Origin: Tricholoma matsutake
Lineage: Eukaryota > Basidiomycota > Agaricomycetes > Agaricales > Tricholomataceae
Assembly (NCBI GenBank): GCA_026075535.2
Contig: AP026543.1
Location: forward strand, 1,488,001 to 1,552,000
DNA length: 64,000 nt
Reading direction: 5' to 3'
The position numbers and the translations under genes are program-made. Below the pieces are notes generated by a model. That model worked only from the letters and a program-made list of their open reading frames with translations. It was not told the DNA's origin and searched no databases. Below are positions 43,035 through 54,390 of this stretch, piece after piece (the stretch's first letter is position 1; each line of letters starts with the position of its first letter).

Positions 43035-43340
43035 CAACCTTGAACTCCAAGTTATGGCACTTGAGTGACAAGAAGTCAGACCAGCACTTTTAACTGCAGC
43101 CAGGAATATGGCAAGATACAATGAGAATGAGACTCAGACTTTAAGCTTCAAGAACAAGGGCTGCCGCCACTTTGAACTTGAATTTCTGTGGCTGTGTAAG
43201 ATTTGCCCATGGTCAACCTTAACCCTACATTAGCATGAGAACTTGAGACAGCTGAGTCAGACATTTCAAGTTCAAGAGCCTGAGCCTGAACTTGAACTTG
43301 AAAGCTTGAAGTGTACTTCCAACTTGAAGCTTGCCACTTC
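43035..43340 (+). repeat. Repeat R3
   Basis: GAGTGACAAGAAGTCAGACC at 43062 and CTTGAACTTGAATTTCTGTGG resemble R1. The CTTGAA/TTCAAG phrases form internal inverted repeats. Confidence 0.45.
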
Positions 43341-44589
43341 TTTCTGCGCTGTGGTAGGGTGGCAAGTCTCACTCACCAACCTTACCATTTTGGGATATCC
43401 TCGCAGACCTTGTCTTTATGCCACAACGACCTCCTGCCATCACATATTCTTGATACCTGCTTTTTTTCTTTGTTATTTTGTAATACTGATTCAATATTTG
43501 ATATTTTTACTTTGCAGATTATTTATTTCTCCTCAAGCACAACACACAATTCACACGATGTGTCTATTATGCGGCCAATCACATTTTCCACACTTCCTTG
43601 GCCTCCGCGTCGAGAGCTTCACACTCGTTCCGAAGGATCAGTGCTGGGTTTTCCATTTTCACTTCATTTTCCTTTTATAGTGTTATTTTGTGCCTTAATA
43701 CCATGACAATCCACAACATCAAGCATCGACAACTTCTCAGCCAGTGAAATCCAACTTGACAGGTCTAGTAGCTGGATGGTAGGGTTGAGGGGCATTGTTT
43801 GGGTGTCCTCTGCACTTGCCTGGGGCACAGGCAACATACTGTCAATAGAGGTGCTCAATGGCAGCCTCTCCCTGAGTTATTCCCAGTTGCGAAAACTCTG
43901 AGACAAAGATTCAATAAAGCCATCACATCAAGACATCTCATAGGGTTGAAGATCCTTCTTGGACTTTGGTAGTATACCCTGAATTCTATGATCTTCTTTC
44001 CTTTTCTTTTCTTTATTTTATTTTATTTGGTTGCTCAGGCTGTCGACACAAGAGAACATGTGAAATCAGGTTTTGCTGCATAGCTACCTCATTTTGTATT
44101 TAGGTGTACTCCCACCTGTCGAATGGAGTATTCCATCTTTTCTCCTCATCTTTGCGCTCTCCTTACTAAGTTTGCCCTCTGTCTCTCAAGTTTCTGCACA
44201 CCAAGGAGTAGATATTAAGCTAAGTACTCAAGTCTTAAGTATATGGCCCCAAGGAGCCCTCTTTCCAAGTCCCATTCTCTTATATTTTATTCATTTTACA
44301 AGATCTTTTTATACCATCCCTCAAGCCAGTTTTCATTGTGTGGTCGACAACCTGTGGTTCTGATGCATGCATCATGTGACTCTGTTGATTGCATTTGCAT
44401 TTAGTTCTTCCCCTCTTGTTTTATTGACCCCACAGTCTCCATTCTCATAACAAGGTTATTTCTCACCCCTTGTCTTCCTTCTTTCATATTCTTATTTTTC
44501 CACTCATCCACGTGTCATGCTTACCTCCTTCTTTGCGATGTGACGACCATCATCAACGAACTCCCAGTAGACCATCTACCCTGCCACAG
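43341..44589. other. No gene recognised
   Basis: Several ORFs (43243-43680, 43311-43706, 44073-44363) are rich in Phe, Leu, Ser and Thr from pyrimidine-rich DNA and have no domain. An A/T stretch TTTATTTTATTTTATTTGG lies at about 44012. Confidence 0.4.
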
Positions 44590-44780
44590 CACTCCATTTT
44601 CACCTACTCATTTTTTGTCACCTGCAGGTCTGACTTTTTGTCACCTGCCTTGAGTCTGACTTTTCATCACTCAATCCTACATTTGGATTCCATCAAGTTG
44701 TCTGTGGACACTTTTGGTGCCTTGAACTTGAAGGCTCAATGCTATATTTACATCATTTGTAAGCCCTTGCCTGTACCTCT
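44590..44780 (-). repeat. Repeat R4 (inverted copy)
   Basis: GTCTGACTTTTTGTCACCTG and TGACTTTTCATCACTCAATC followed by TTTGGTGCCTTGAACTTGAAG are the reverse complement of R2. R1/R2 at 32-34.5 kb and R4 at 44.6 kb thus form a long-range inverted pair around the dioxygenase and deaminase genes. Confidence 0.6.
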
Positions 44781-46097
44781 CTTACTAGTACTATTGCAGC
44801 TCTTCTCACATGAGACATATCAAGATTACCTAAGTCCATGATCTGAGGCAAGATTGTGATCGAAATTTGATTGCACAAATGATGTCAGCACATGTTGAGT
44901 GGCAACAGAAAAGGCCCATAACCTATAAAGAATTGATCCTAGTGTAAACAAGATTAAACTAAGGTACAGTTAGTGAGACATGATAATGTCAAACCTGAGA
45001 TCATACTCACCTCAGTCCTTGTATTAGAGACTGAGGTGGTAGACCATCTGTCTACTGATATACATACATTGAGACAGACAAAGAGGAGAGATAAGAAAGG
45101 TAACCTAAGTGTGTTTGTCACACACATAACAAAGGGGTGTGCTAAAAATAGCACACACATCAATTGATGCAGCCAACTCTTCCACATTGGGTAATGCGCC
45201 ATTCACGGTGTGTCTCTCAACAGGTTTATGTACCCGTTTGGATGCCAAACATTGCCAAATGGTCTGTGCACTCTCACAGGTATGTAAACACTGCTGGCAA
45301 CATCAATAAATTTCTGGGTGTGCCCCAGTTATTGTTATTTACAATTACATACAAGTGCTTGAAATAAACAAAGCATTAGATTTCAGTTTCCTAGATTTCC
45401 ATAAAATGTGCTCCCAGGCAGTTTCTGGGAAACAGGACATGGGTTTCCCAGTGGCCCAGTGTCCCAGTTTTCCCTCATTTTTTTGGTTTCCTGAGGTGAG
45501 AAACCAATGGAAACTAGAATCCTTGTTTACTGATTAGTAGTAATTCATCCTCTAATGGTATGAAAATTCTATTCAATCTTGAGCTGAACAACACACCCTG
45601 CAATCCTAGACCAACTGTATGAAATTCCTATCATTGTCAAAGGTGAAAAAACATCCTCTATATTTCAGCCACTCATGGTATTTATTCCACCACACCAACT
45701 TGGCATAAAAAGTGGAAATATACTGTATATGAAATTCATACCTTAAGTGTTTGGAATGTCGCAGCCGAAAACCACCCTTAATTCCCATATATATTATGAA
45801 ATCAGGGTTTCCTGAACTAAACAAATGAAAAACAGGCGCCGCCGGGTTCACAGTGACTGTGAATTGAGCAACACCCAAAAAGGCAATATTTTGATTGCTG
45901 TGATGGATGAAGAGGATTGGTGGTGGTGGGATTGCCAGCCAATTCAGGAAAGGAGGACACTCAGCAAGCATCTTGCAAGATTTTGCATGTATCATAAGTG
46001 CTTCTAGTACAATGGTATATCCATACAGTAATTCTTCTCAGTAGAACAGTGTTTTGCATGCTAATGACATATATCCCTGCCCCAGGGCTTAAATAAC
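44781..46097. other. No gene recognised
   Basis: Mixed sequence with a small inverted repeat (GTGTGCTAAAAATAGCACAC, about 45137). Short ORFs on both strands, without domains. Confidence 0.4.
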
Positions 46098-46532
46098 ATG
46101 CCTACCCCCAACCTCCACCATACTAAATCCTCCACATGCACACACCCTTGTTCAGCATCTCCTCACCCATTCACGCCCTGCCAAGCCATGACTGAACATG
46201 AGTGTGGCTTCAACTTCTCTCATTTGCTGCTCACAGATGAAAGCCACGATTACTGGATCCTCACCAATCCCAACATCCCAGGTCGTCGTGTCCGCTATTC
46301 CTCACACCAGATCCAAAGCTTCATTCAGTACAACCAATCCCTGCGTTCAGGAAATCCCAATGTCGAGCCTGGTGGGTATCATGAATTTGCCAAAAGTTTC
46401 AATGATGACTCTGGGAATTGCTTCATCTGGTTTGCTACTGTGGTCGGAGTGGACCCTCAAGGTACTGCCCCCGACACCACACTCTTCCAGGTAGACCCAG
46501 CATCCCTGCGTAACCGTACCGTGCATATGTGA
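46098..46532 (+). CDS. Unknown ORF next to the G1 insertion
   Basis: 144 codons from ATG with NFSHLLLTDESHDYWILTNP, VRYSSHQIQSFIQYNQSLRS and CFIWFATVVGVDPQ. Codon use looks coding, and a pyrimidine-rich leader with a possible TSS precedes it. No family recognised. The G1 gypsy sits 55 bases downstream and may have separated it from further sequence at 52213. Confidence 0.35.
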   Translation: MPTPNLHHTKSSTCTHPCSASPHPFTPCQAMTEHECGFNFSHLLLTDESHDYWILTNPNIPGRRVRYSSHQIQSFIQYNQSLRSGNPNVEPGGYHEFAKSFNDDSGNCFIWFATVVGVDPQGTAPDTTLFQVDPASLRNRTVHM

Positions 46533-46587
46533 CCACCTTCAGATCCGCCCCACTCTAGATCCACCACAGCTTCACACTCATCGTCAC

Positions 46588-46931
46588 TATAAGGGCAACC
46601 TAAGCCTCTAGCAAAGGGAAATCTGAAGTTAAAATTATACTACATAGGACAGGGATTGGGGACACACCTAGCAAAGGGAAATCCGAAGAGAAAACTCTAA
46701 GGATCCCTTTGCCGATGCCCAGTATATGTGAAGACGACAAAATCAAATAATAACCTAAAAATAGAAAAGGCAGAGATAGGCAGATCAAGGCCGCTGAATG
46801 ACATCATACCAAGGGGTAGGTGTCAGAAGGGGTGCTCCACCTCTAAATATAAAACTGTCAACATGTACAAACATGATAGAAAGGGAAAATTAGTAATAAA
46901 ATCCGGAAAAATCATAGAAAATGAAGAATAT
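46588..46931 (-). mobile_element. G1 3' LTR, 5' part deleted
   Basis: Begins TATAAGGGCAACC (the LTR end on this strand) and carries the extra segment with AAAATTATACTACATAGGAC also found at 10814-11228. It lacks the TGTAAGGGGAC start, being fused at GAAGAATA to the integrase tail. Confidence 0.8.
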
Positions 46932-49931
46932 AGGCAGTGGTGGTGGTTGTGAATGGCGTCCCAGGAATGGATCTGGGGGAGCTGGAAGCAGTTTGACGAC
47001 ATGGAAGACTGGGTGGAGTCTGGACATGGAGGCTGGGAGGCATAGACAATAGGCATGCATTCCAACACACTTGACAATGGGGAAAGGTCCCAAGAAGCGA
47101 TGAGTGAGTTTCTTGGATGGATGTGTAGTGGAGATGTCACTGGAGTCAAGATAAACTCGATCACCAACCTTGTACTGAGGGGTCGGAGAATGGCATTGGT
47201 TGTAAAAGTGCGCCATGTCGTCTTTCACCTTTGCTAAGGCTGCCCTTGCCTCCTCCAAGCTATCCCACATGTGTTCTGTGAACTCATTCACCATCTCGAT
47301 GTGTGAGGGAGTTTGGTGAGGTTCAAATCCCATGCATGGATGTTGTCCAGTGTCTAAGAGGAAATGGGTCTGTTGAGTGGAGGCATGGACATGGTTGTTG
47401 TATCCAAATGCGGCCAATGGGAGAAGATCGTCCCAATCATCCTGGCATTCATTGACAAAGATGCAGATGTACTGCTCCAGTTCCTGGTTGACTCACTCAG
47501 TCTGGCCATCAGTTTGTGGGTGATAAGCAGTCGAAGCAAGGAGTTTGATCCCCAGGAGTCGGTACAGCTCACGAGTGAACTCTGCCATGAACTGAGGGCC
47601 ACAATCAGAGAGGAAGGCACCAGGAAGTCCATGTAATTTCCACACATGGTGGAGGTAGAGTCAGGCGGCACCCAGGGCACTGACAGTGGTGTGAGTGGGA
47701 ATGAAGTGAGCGCATTTTCCCACTGAATCAACTGTGCACATCACTGCATCAAACCCATTCAACTCTGGTAACTCCACCACAAAGTCAATGCTGACAACAT
47801 CCCAACAACTCTCTGGAACAGGAAGAGGGTGTAGCTCGCCAATGGGTTTGCGATGAGGAACCTTGGTGCATAAGCAAAGGTCACAAGTGCGACAATACTG
47901 ACCAATGAGCCGTGACATTTGTGGCCACCAATAATTCTGTGAGGTGAGCTCCAAGGTCTTCCAGCATCCTGGATGACCAGCAATCTGTGAGTTGTGGTGT
48001 TGGGATATGATGCACCGGCAAAGGTCTGGGTCATTGGGAACATAGATGTGGTCCCTGAAATACAAGAAGTCCTCCTTTTCAGTCCACTCTGCCGCATGCA
48101 AGGAAAGGGTGGATCCCTTCCTCAGTTCTTTAACAGCTTGGGCAACAACATCCTCATGTAAACCGCTATGGTTTGCATGATGAATGTCACATAGGATGTC
48201 CCACTCCTCACCCTGGGGTGCGATGCCTTCCAGTGCCCAAATGGTGAACAGGTCTGGCTGCAACAACACAATGTTTTGGTTGTCATCGCTGCCATCCCCA
48301 TGGTCTGCACGTCGGGAGAGGGCATTGGTCTTCCCCATGCTGTGACCCGGATGGTGGTGCAAGGAGAAGTCAAATCTGGGTAGATACAGGGACCAACGAG
48401 TTTGATGATGGTTCAATTTCTTGGCCATCATAAAGTACTCGAGATTCTTGTGATCCGTCCAAATTTCCACCTTGTGTTGGGCACCCTTGAGGAAGTGTCG
48501 CCACTCCTCAAGTGCATGCATTATTGCCAACATCTCCTTGTCATGGATCTCGTAATTTCGCTCTACAGCACTAAGGCTTTTGGAGTAGAACACAACAGGA
48601 TGCCACTTCTGGTCCTCTGGAGACTGCTGAGGCAACACGGCGCCCGTTGCAAAGTCAGAACTGTCAGCTTCTACACAAAAAGGACGCGAATCATCAGCAA
48701 AGGTAAGGATGGGAGCAGAAGTGACCATCTCTTTGAGCCTTTTGAATGCCTCCTGTTGTGCATTATCCCACCTCCATGCCTCCTTTCCTGTCAAGTCAAA
48801 CAGTGGTCGTGCATGATGTGAGAAATCCCTGATAAAATGCCAATAGAAATTGATGAAGCCCAGGAAAGACTGCACCTCTTTCTTGTTTGTGGGTGTTGGC
48901 CAAGCTGTGACCCCATTCACCTTGATAGGATCCATCTCCACTTGACCCTCCAAGATAATCAGGCTGAGGTACTCGATCTTGGTCTTCTCAAACTCTCATT
49001 TCTCCTGACGAAGGTAGAGTTTGTACTGTCGAAGCCATTCTAGGACGAGGTGCATGATGCAACAGTGCTCTTCAACTGTGCGAGTGAAGATGAGGATGTC
49101 ATCAAGATAGATGCAGACAATGCCTTCGAGGATGAGGTCATGGAAGATGTCATTCATCATGGTCTGAAAGGTGGCAGGGCTATTAGTAAGGCCAAAGAAC
49201 ATGACAAGCAGTTCAAAAAGACCACGGTTGGTATGAAAGGCTGCCTTCCACTCATCTCCCTCCTTTATCCTCACATTATTGTAGCCCCAACAGACATCGA
49301 GCTTGGTGAAGTATCGGGCTCCATGGAGCTGGTTCACGAGTTCAGAGATGAGGGGTAGTGGGTAGCGATTTTTGACTGCGATGTTGTTGAGCCTTCTGTA
49401 GTCTTGAACCGGTCGAAGTGAGCCATCCTTCTTCTTGATGAAGAAAAAGGGAGAGGCCATGGGTGACTTCGATGGTTGAATACATCCAGAGGCCAGGTGC
49501 TCATTGATGAACTGGTCAAGCTGTCATTGTTCTTCAGGAGAGAGAGGATAGACCTTGCAGGATGAAGGGGTTGCACCAGGGGTGAGTTCGATCGCATGAT
49601 CCCATGGCTTGCGTGCAGGAAGAGAGTCGAATGACTCCTTGGAGAACACATCTTCAAACTCATGGAGATGAGGGAGTAAGGAATTAGTAGAGGATTTAGC
49701 AGCATTGTTTTTGTGGAAGGCCTCAGCGAGATGTTGGGATATGTTCGATGTAGCACACACCTCATGTGATGAGCAAATCACAGTGTAGAAGATCCGGTCA
49801 CCCTCCTCCACTTCCTCTGGGTCCTCATCATCATCATCCGAGTCCGGCATCAGATCAGGAACCCCTTCCAACTCCACTTCAGGTATAGGCAGGGGCCTGG
49901 CATGACACTTCTGAGTACATCGTATCTCCAC
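46932..49931 (-). pseudogene. G1 pol: reverse transcriptase, RNase H, integrase
   Basis: The frame runs with few breaks from 49931. The acidic spacer (DSDDDDEDPEEVEE) leads to [34 protein letters not shown], and the catalytic IYLDDILIF. RNase H has FCVEADSSDFATGAVL, HDKEMLAIMHALEEWRH and WTDHKNLEYF. Integrase has the zinc finger (HHNSQIAGH, CRTCDLC), then SIDFVVELPE and LSDCGPQF. Stops: TGA at 49524-49526, 48996-48998, 47661-47663 and about 47498. At the last two the paralogue 9111-10802 has CGA (Arg), so they are CGA-to-TGA changes. The protein ends in PPPLPIFFIF where deletion removed the chromodomain. It cannot yield full pol without readthrough. Confidence 0.9.
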
Positions 49932-50018
49932 CTTCTGTCCACGATGTTCTTGCCTGGCTTCTGTGAAACAAGTCCGACAGTGGGATGGACATCAGCTCAT
50001 GGTAACCTCCCCGGTATG

Positions 50019-50579
50019 CTAGTCGACCTCTGGGTTATGGTCTCGAAGCCATGGATGGCCCAAAATCACCTTTTGCTTTCCTAATTGAGTGACAGCAAAA
50101 ATGGCATGCTCACTATGATCTTTGTAACAGAGGACCAGGTCTACACCCTCTCGGATGGCACCAGCTTCATTTGGGGATCCATCCACATTATACACAGGTA
50201 TTGGACACAAGAGTGAGTGAGTATTTAGGCAATCTTGTTGCACGAGATGGGCATCGATGAAGAGACCGGTCGCACCAGAGTCCAGGAGTGCAGAGACACC
50301 GAGTATCTGCCCAGTGTCAGTCGTCTGCAGTTTGATTGCTAGGTTCAAGGAATGTGTAGAGGGAGTGGATGCAACAATATACTTGTGTGGTAGTTTATGC
50401 TCCCATGATTTAATTTTGGGGTGTGGAGCAGAAGGAGAGATGGAGAGAGCAGGTACATCTTCAGCCAACTTCGAAGGGTCAGAGAGGGGAGCAGTCACAG
50501 AAATGGATTCATTCTCCAGGGATTCAACTGACAAGACTTCAAAGTGGTTATGGACAGCCAGTGAGGGCATACGATTCAC
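50019..50579 (-). pseudogene. G1 aspartic protease region
   Basis: Contains the retropepsin motif ALLDSGATGLFID and the flap/second motif VILGHPWLRDHNPEVD. A TAG at 50019-50021 follows directly where TGG is likely, and a TGA at 49992-49994 lies before the next open segment; both are G-to-A/C-to-T type changes. In the family the protease processes gag-pol. Confidence 0.85.
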
Positions 50580-51722
50580 TCGCTGCGAATAGGAAAATCC
50601 TGCTCCTCTACAACTTCTGACTTGATCTCCTCTGCAACCTGATCCTTTGCTTCCTCAACATCTACAAGCGCCAACAAGTCTTGGAGGAGTTCATCTTGCC
50701 CCTCAGGGGTGAGCATGCGGATATCCTGACGATGGGGACATGCTCCAGCCCTGTGTCCAGTTTCCCCACAATGGTAGCAGAGATCCAACCTACACATATG
50801 GCTGTGGGCTGCATCAACATCCATTGGTACTGGGACATTGATGGCTGGTGTGGGAGTTTGACGAACAGGAATGGGGTTAAGGCGGGGAAGGGGATTGAAG
50901 GTGTAGGGCGCATGATTGGTAGTTGGAGCATGGAATGCAGCATTAAATGCCACATTTGTGAGTCAGTTCTCGTCACAGAGTGAAGCAGCTTCATACCAAG
51001 CAAAGATATCATCATCCGCTGGGCACCCTTCCAACATCTGTGCAATCTGGTCCTGAATTTCTCGGTTGAGGCCCCATCGAAACTTCACCACCACTGGTAG
51101 CCCACTCCCATATCCTGCCATGTCCACCAAATCCTTGAACTCATCGATATAGTCATCCACAGATCGACGTGCCTGGTGGTAAGAGGATGACTCAAGTCGT
51201 GTCACTGCTCGGTGGTGTTCATTGAGGGGACAAAAGTGGCGTACAAACTCAGCTTGAAAGTCACCCCAAGTGGAGAAAGGTAGAGAACCGAGTTCTTTAG
51301 TTTGATGCAGGATACGGTCCACATAGAGATAGGCATGTTCAGATTTCATGTATGTGAAGGCCCAATAATTTTTTTCAGCCTCATCGGCGAATTGATGCGA
51401 CTGGAGACTGATGTATAACTCACAGGAACTAAGGAATGCATGTCCCTGCACACATGTACCATTAAATTCAGTGGGGGGGGGATGGTTTCATCTGGGTGCG
51501 CTCCTTAGTGGGTGCGTTTGGCAGTACATCGTTGTTGGATGCACTTGGAGTCACAATGGGGGGAATATTGGTCGTAGGGTTAGTCTGGAGGGTCCTGACA
51601 AAGTTTTCAATCATAGATTTAAGTGAATCGATTTGCGCATGCATTCCGGAAATGTTGCTTTCAAGCATGTTGAAGTGTTCTGATGTGTCCATGTTGCTAG
51701 GGTTTGGTGAAAATGGTGGCAC
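50580..51722 (-). pseudogene. G1 gag with zinc knuckle
   Basis: Starts at about 51722 with NMDTSEHFNMLESNISGMHA, a coiled coil-like N-terminus. A run of nine G (51473-51481) shifts the frame before the gag core: YISLQSHQFADEAEKNYWAF, WGDFQAEFVRHF and VDDYIDEFKDLVDMAGYG. A TGA near 50963 sits where ENRLTNVAF is expected. The C-terminus has CYHCGETGHRAGAC, a CCHC zinc knuckle that binds the element RNA. Its tail is acidic. The homopolymer shift could be a sequencing artefact. Confidence 0.85.
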
Positions 51723-51852
51723 AGTAAAGGCGAGACTATCTGAAACAGTGTGTAGGGAGTCTGTGGAGCTTTGGGAAGCGTCGTCCAGTCCATACCTGCC
51801 TATCTTGGGCAGTGCATTTGCGATTTTCAGGCCTTAGGGGAGAGTTTTCTAC

Positions 51853-52212
51853 TATAAGGGCAACCTAAGCCTCTAGCAAAGGGAAATCCAAAGAGAAAAC
51901 TCTAAGGATCCCTTTGCCGATGCCCAGTATATGTGAAGACGACAAAATCAAATAATAAAAATAGAAAAGGCAGAGATAGGCAGATCAAGGCCGCCGAATG
52001 ACATCATACCAAGGGGTAGGTGTTGGAAGGGGTGCTCCACCTCTAAATATAAAACTGTCAACATGTACAAACATGATAGAAAGGGAAAATTAGTAATAAA
52101 ATCCGGAAAAATCATAGAAAATGAAGAATAGAAGGAAATGAAGTGAGGAAAAATATAGAACAAACATAAAAAATAGGAGAAACATACAGGGCACCCCCCT
52201 AGTCCCCTTACA
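51853..52212 (-). mobile_element. G1 5' LTR
   Basis: 360 bp from CTAGTCCCCTTACA (52212, start on this strand) to TATAAGGGCAACC (51853). It lacks the 55-base segment of the other two LTRs. The lost stretch lies between two near-identical GCAAAGGGAAATC repeats, so slippage or recombination between them explains the loss. Confidence 0.85.
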
Positions 52213-52447
52213 GTCGCCTCGACCTCCATCTGTACTTACACCTGTTGGAGATCATGTTCCATCAGTTCTCGGTGAGAGGGATATGGTTCTCTCACCTTAT
52301 GAAGCTGACATAACTCAGGGATTGCTGATGCAAACCGCGAGCCAAGTGATACACAGTGATCATGCCATAAACAAGCAAATGAACTGAAAAACCAGCACAG
52401 CACCATATCCCACTACTCCTCATAATCCCAATCCTGAGCCTAAACCA

Positions 52448-52720
52448 ATGATGCACAAGAAGAGATGTTCAGATGCTTGGACGAGCGAAACAGTTGCTGC
52501 TGTGCCAAAACCCATTGAACGCTCCCAGACTCCCACAGCAGGGCCATCTAACCAGAATCATGCCATGTCCATTGACCCGCCCAAGTCTTCTCTCTCTTCT
52601 GCGAGTGGAACAAACAGTTCTATGCATGCGGGACTCACAGCTGCATCTTTGACAGGACCTAAAACTGCTGAGGGATCCAAACCAGGAGCTAAAGCGAACA
52701 TGAAAAAGCCAAAGAACTAG
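52448..52720 (+). CDS. Unknown Ser/Pro/Lys-rich ORF, possible retroelement tail
   Basis: 90 codons: RCSDAWTSETVAAVPKPIER, SQTPTAGPSNQNHAMSIDPP and a basic end KANMKKPKN. It ends just before an LTR-like stretch, as the last ORF of a retroelement would. No domain recognised. Confidence 0.3.
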   Translation: MMHKKRCSDAWTSETVAAVPKPIERSQTPTAGPSNQNHAMSIDPPKSSLSSASGTNSSMHAGLTAASLTGPKTAEGSKPGAKANMKKPKN

Positions 52721-52732
52721 GAAAGCAGATGA

Positions 52733-52990
52733 TGTCGGGACATCTGCTGGAGGGCGTATGTAGCGAAAGTGACTGTTACAGATGCATTCGGACTTGATTA
52801 CACTTGATTTACTTGTTCACCCATGATTGCGCGATCTTAGTAATAGGCTCCAATACTGAGATAACGACTCACCTAGTATCTATATAAACCCCCCATACTT
52901 TGTAGCAGGCCTAGGAGGAATATAGTTTCTTTATTACCGTCAGTCTCCGCTTCTTGATCTTTAACCACCACCATCCAGTCATGGGAATTC
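52733..52990 (+). mobile_element. Probable LTR of another retroelement
   Basis: Starts TGATGTCGGGACATCTGC right after the stop of the preceding ORF and contains TATATAAACCCCCC (TATA box, about 52882) and TAGTTTCTTTATTACC. The 3' border near GGAATTCGGTGCCCCCAC is uncertain. No second LTR was found. Confidence 0.4.
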
Positions 52991-53192
52991 GGTGCCCCCA
53001 CTATGACTGTGCTTTATTCTACCTAACACCTCCTCACTAATCACTGTCGGGCCTCTCTCACTGTTTGAGCTGTCATCCTTTATAAACTGCCCCTTCATTT
53101 TATCTTATCGGAGTTCATCACAATGGTTTGCATGGTGGACCCCACATGCTCTCGCTGGCAGCAGGAATGCCCTGCTATCCATCTTACTCTCA

Positions 53193-53522
53193 ATGCAACT
53201 CAGGCACCATTTTCGATGCCTCAGCATACTGCCACCAGCTCTGCTTAGCTCAGACCTTGGCCTTGTGTCAAGGGTGCAATCCATTGTCGATTGGGTAGAG
53301 ACCTACAACCTTCAGGGAGGAAGACCAATAGTGGAAGGTCACCAATGGCTGATCATAGGACCGTCCCTGCATGGCCCACACCCTATTGGGAGAGCATTGG
53401 CATACTCGACTTGGGACTTCATTGGCAAGGGGTGGACTGCGGATGTATATACTGTGGGTGGAATAGATGGAGAACAGGGGGAGTATCGGTTGAGGGGGAT
53501 GGGGGGTGGAACTGCAGAGTAA
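53193..53522 (+). CDS. Unknown ORF
   Basis: Contains VDWVETYNLQGGRPIVEGHQ, GRALAYSTWDFIGKGWTADV and YTVGGIDGEQGEYRLRG, which read like a folded domain. A possible continuation after a GT...CAG intron (53520-53571) is CKLSLPMIDPMFVHQLCSLL up to 53733. I do not recognise the family. Confidence 0.4.
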   Translation: MQLRHHFRCLSILPPALLSSDLGLVSRVQSIVDWVETYNLQGGRPIVEGHQWLIIGPSLHGPHPIGRALAYSTWDFIGKGWTADVYTVGGIDGEQGEYRLRGMGGGTAE

Positions 53523-53859
53523 AGGCAAGGGTTGTTCATTTAACCACAATCATTTTTTCTTTTCCAACAGGTGCAAGTTAAGCCTTCCCATGATTGATCC
53601 CATGTTTGTACACCAACTATGCAGCTTGCTGACAGCTGGAAGCCTCGGCACTCATGTGGGCTCAAGAAGTATAGAATACCATAGTGGGAGGAAGTGCATC
53701 AGCCAGTCCTGCATGCTTGAGAGGGTGTGGTAGTGGTTCGGGTGCTTGTCGATGAGAAGGGTTCTTTAGGTGTAGCCTACTTCCAGGGGATTGTGTTCGG
53801 GCGCCCTTTTAAAAAAGGAATAAATCCTTAATCTAATTACCATCAGTCTGAGTCTGAAT

Positions 53860-54390
53860 GTGTGCCATTACCGTGTTGTCATGCAAATGTCACAACACAT
53901 CAGCAAACCCAGCGGAGCACCTTTTCCCTTGTCCACATCTGACCAAGTGCTGGCCACTATGAACCTTGGTGATGGTGATCTTCAGCTTCTTTGCATTATC
54001 AAAGGTGAAACCAAGGTGTTTCCAATCGATATTGAAGGGCCATTGTGGTGCAATCCTAAGTTTATGGTGGGAGACCTGAAGGAGAAAATTCAAGAGGAAC
54101 GAAAATATGGTTCATTAGCTGGCATTGGTGCCCACAGCCTAGTACTCTGGATGGTGCATGCTATCAATGAGTTGCGATCTTGGATTATATGGCTTACCAT
54201 CTTTCCAGCCCAAAGAGGGGAATTCTATCAATCTGAAACCAAAACAGACTCTGCCTGGCCATGTCATGTCTATTAGGGAATCTGGGGAAGAACTAGACCC
54301 TGGGGATAGCATCTTAACCATCTTCCCAGACCAATTTCCCCTCAATCATTTACATATTGTTGTACAGAAACCAGATACTGGTGAGTGATG
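53860..54390 (+). pseudogene. Crinkler-type header domain, frameshifted
   Basis: The ubiquitin-like header found at the N-terminus of Crinkler proteins is recognised: LQLLCIIKGETKVFPIDIEG, VGDLKEKIQEERKYGSL and SLVLWMVHAINE. After a frameshift near 54160 the same domain continues to FPLNHLHIVVQKPDTG, the typical end of the header. GTGAGTG follows as a likely 5' splice site at about 54381. No downstream catalytic domain was found up to 55250. Such proteins occur in oomycetes and many fungi and can act in host cells or in the fungus itself; the role here is unknown and the gene looks broken. Confidence 0.6.

Larger units (their letters stand above)
46588..52212 (-). mobile_element. G1 Ty3/gypsy retrotransposon, nearly complete, chromodomain lost
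   Basis: LTR, gag, protease, RT, RNase H and integrase lie in order on the minus strand between LTRs 51853-52212 and 46588-46931. The outside bases GTCAC (46583-46587) and GTCGC (52213-52217) form a 5-bp target duplication with one change. At 46931 the integrase C-terminus jumps into the LTR, so the chromodomain, purine tract and first 80 or so bases of the 3' LTR are deleted. Stops and a G-run frameshift make it defective. Confidence 0.9.

Noticed and set aside
32105..44780. Starship-type giant transposon
   Set aside because: No tyrosine recombinase captain was found, and Starships are known from Pezizomycotina, not from basidiomycetes.
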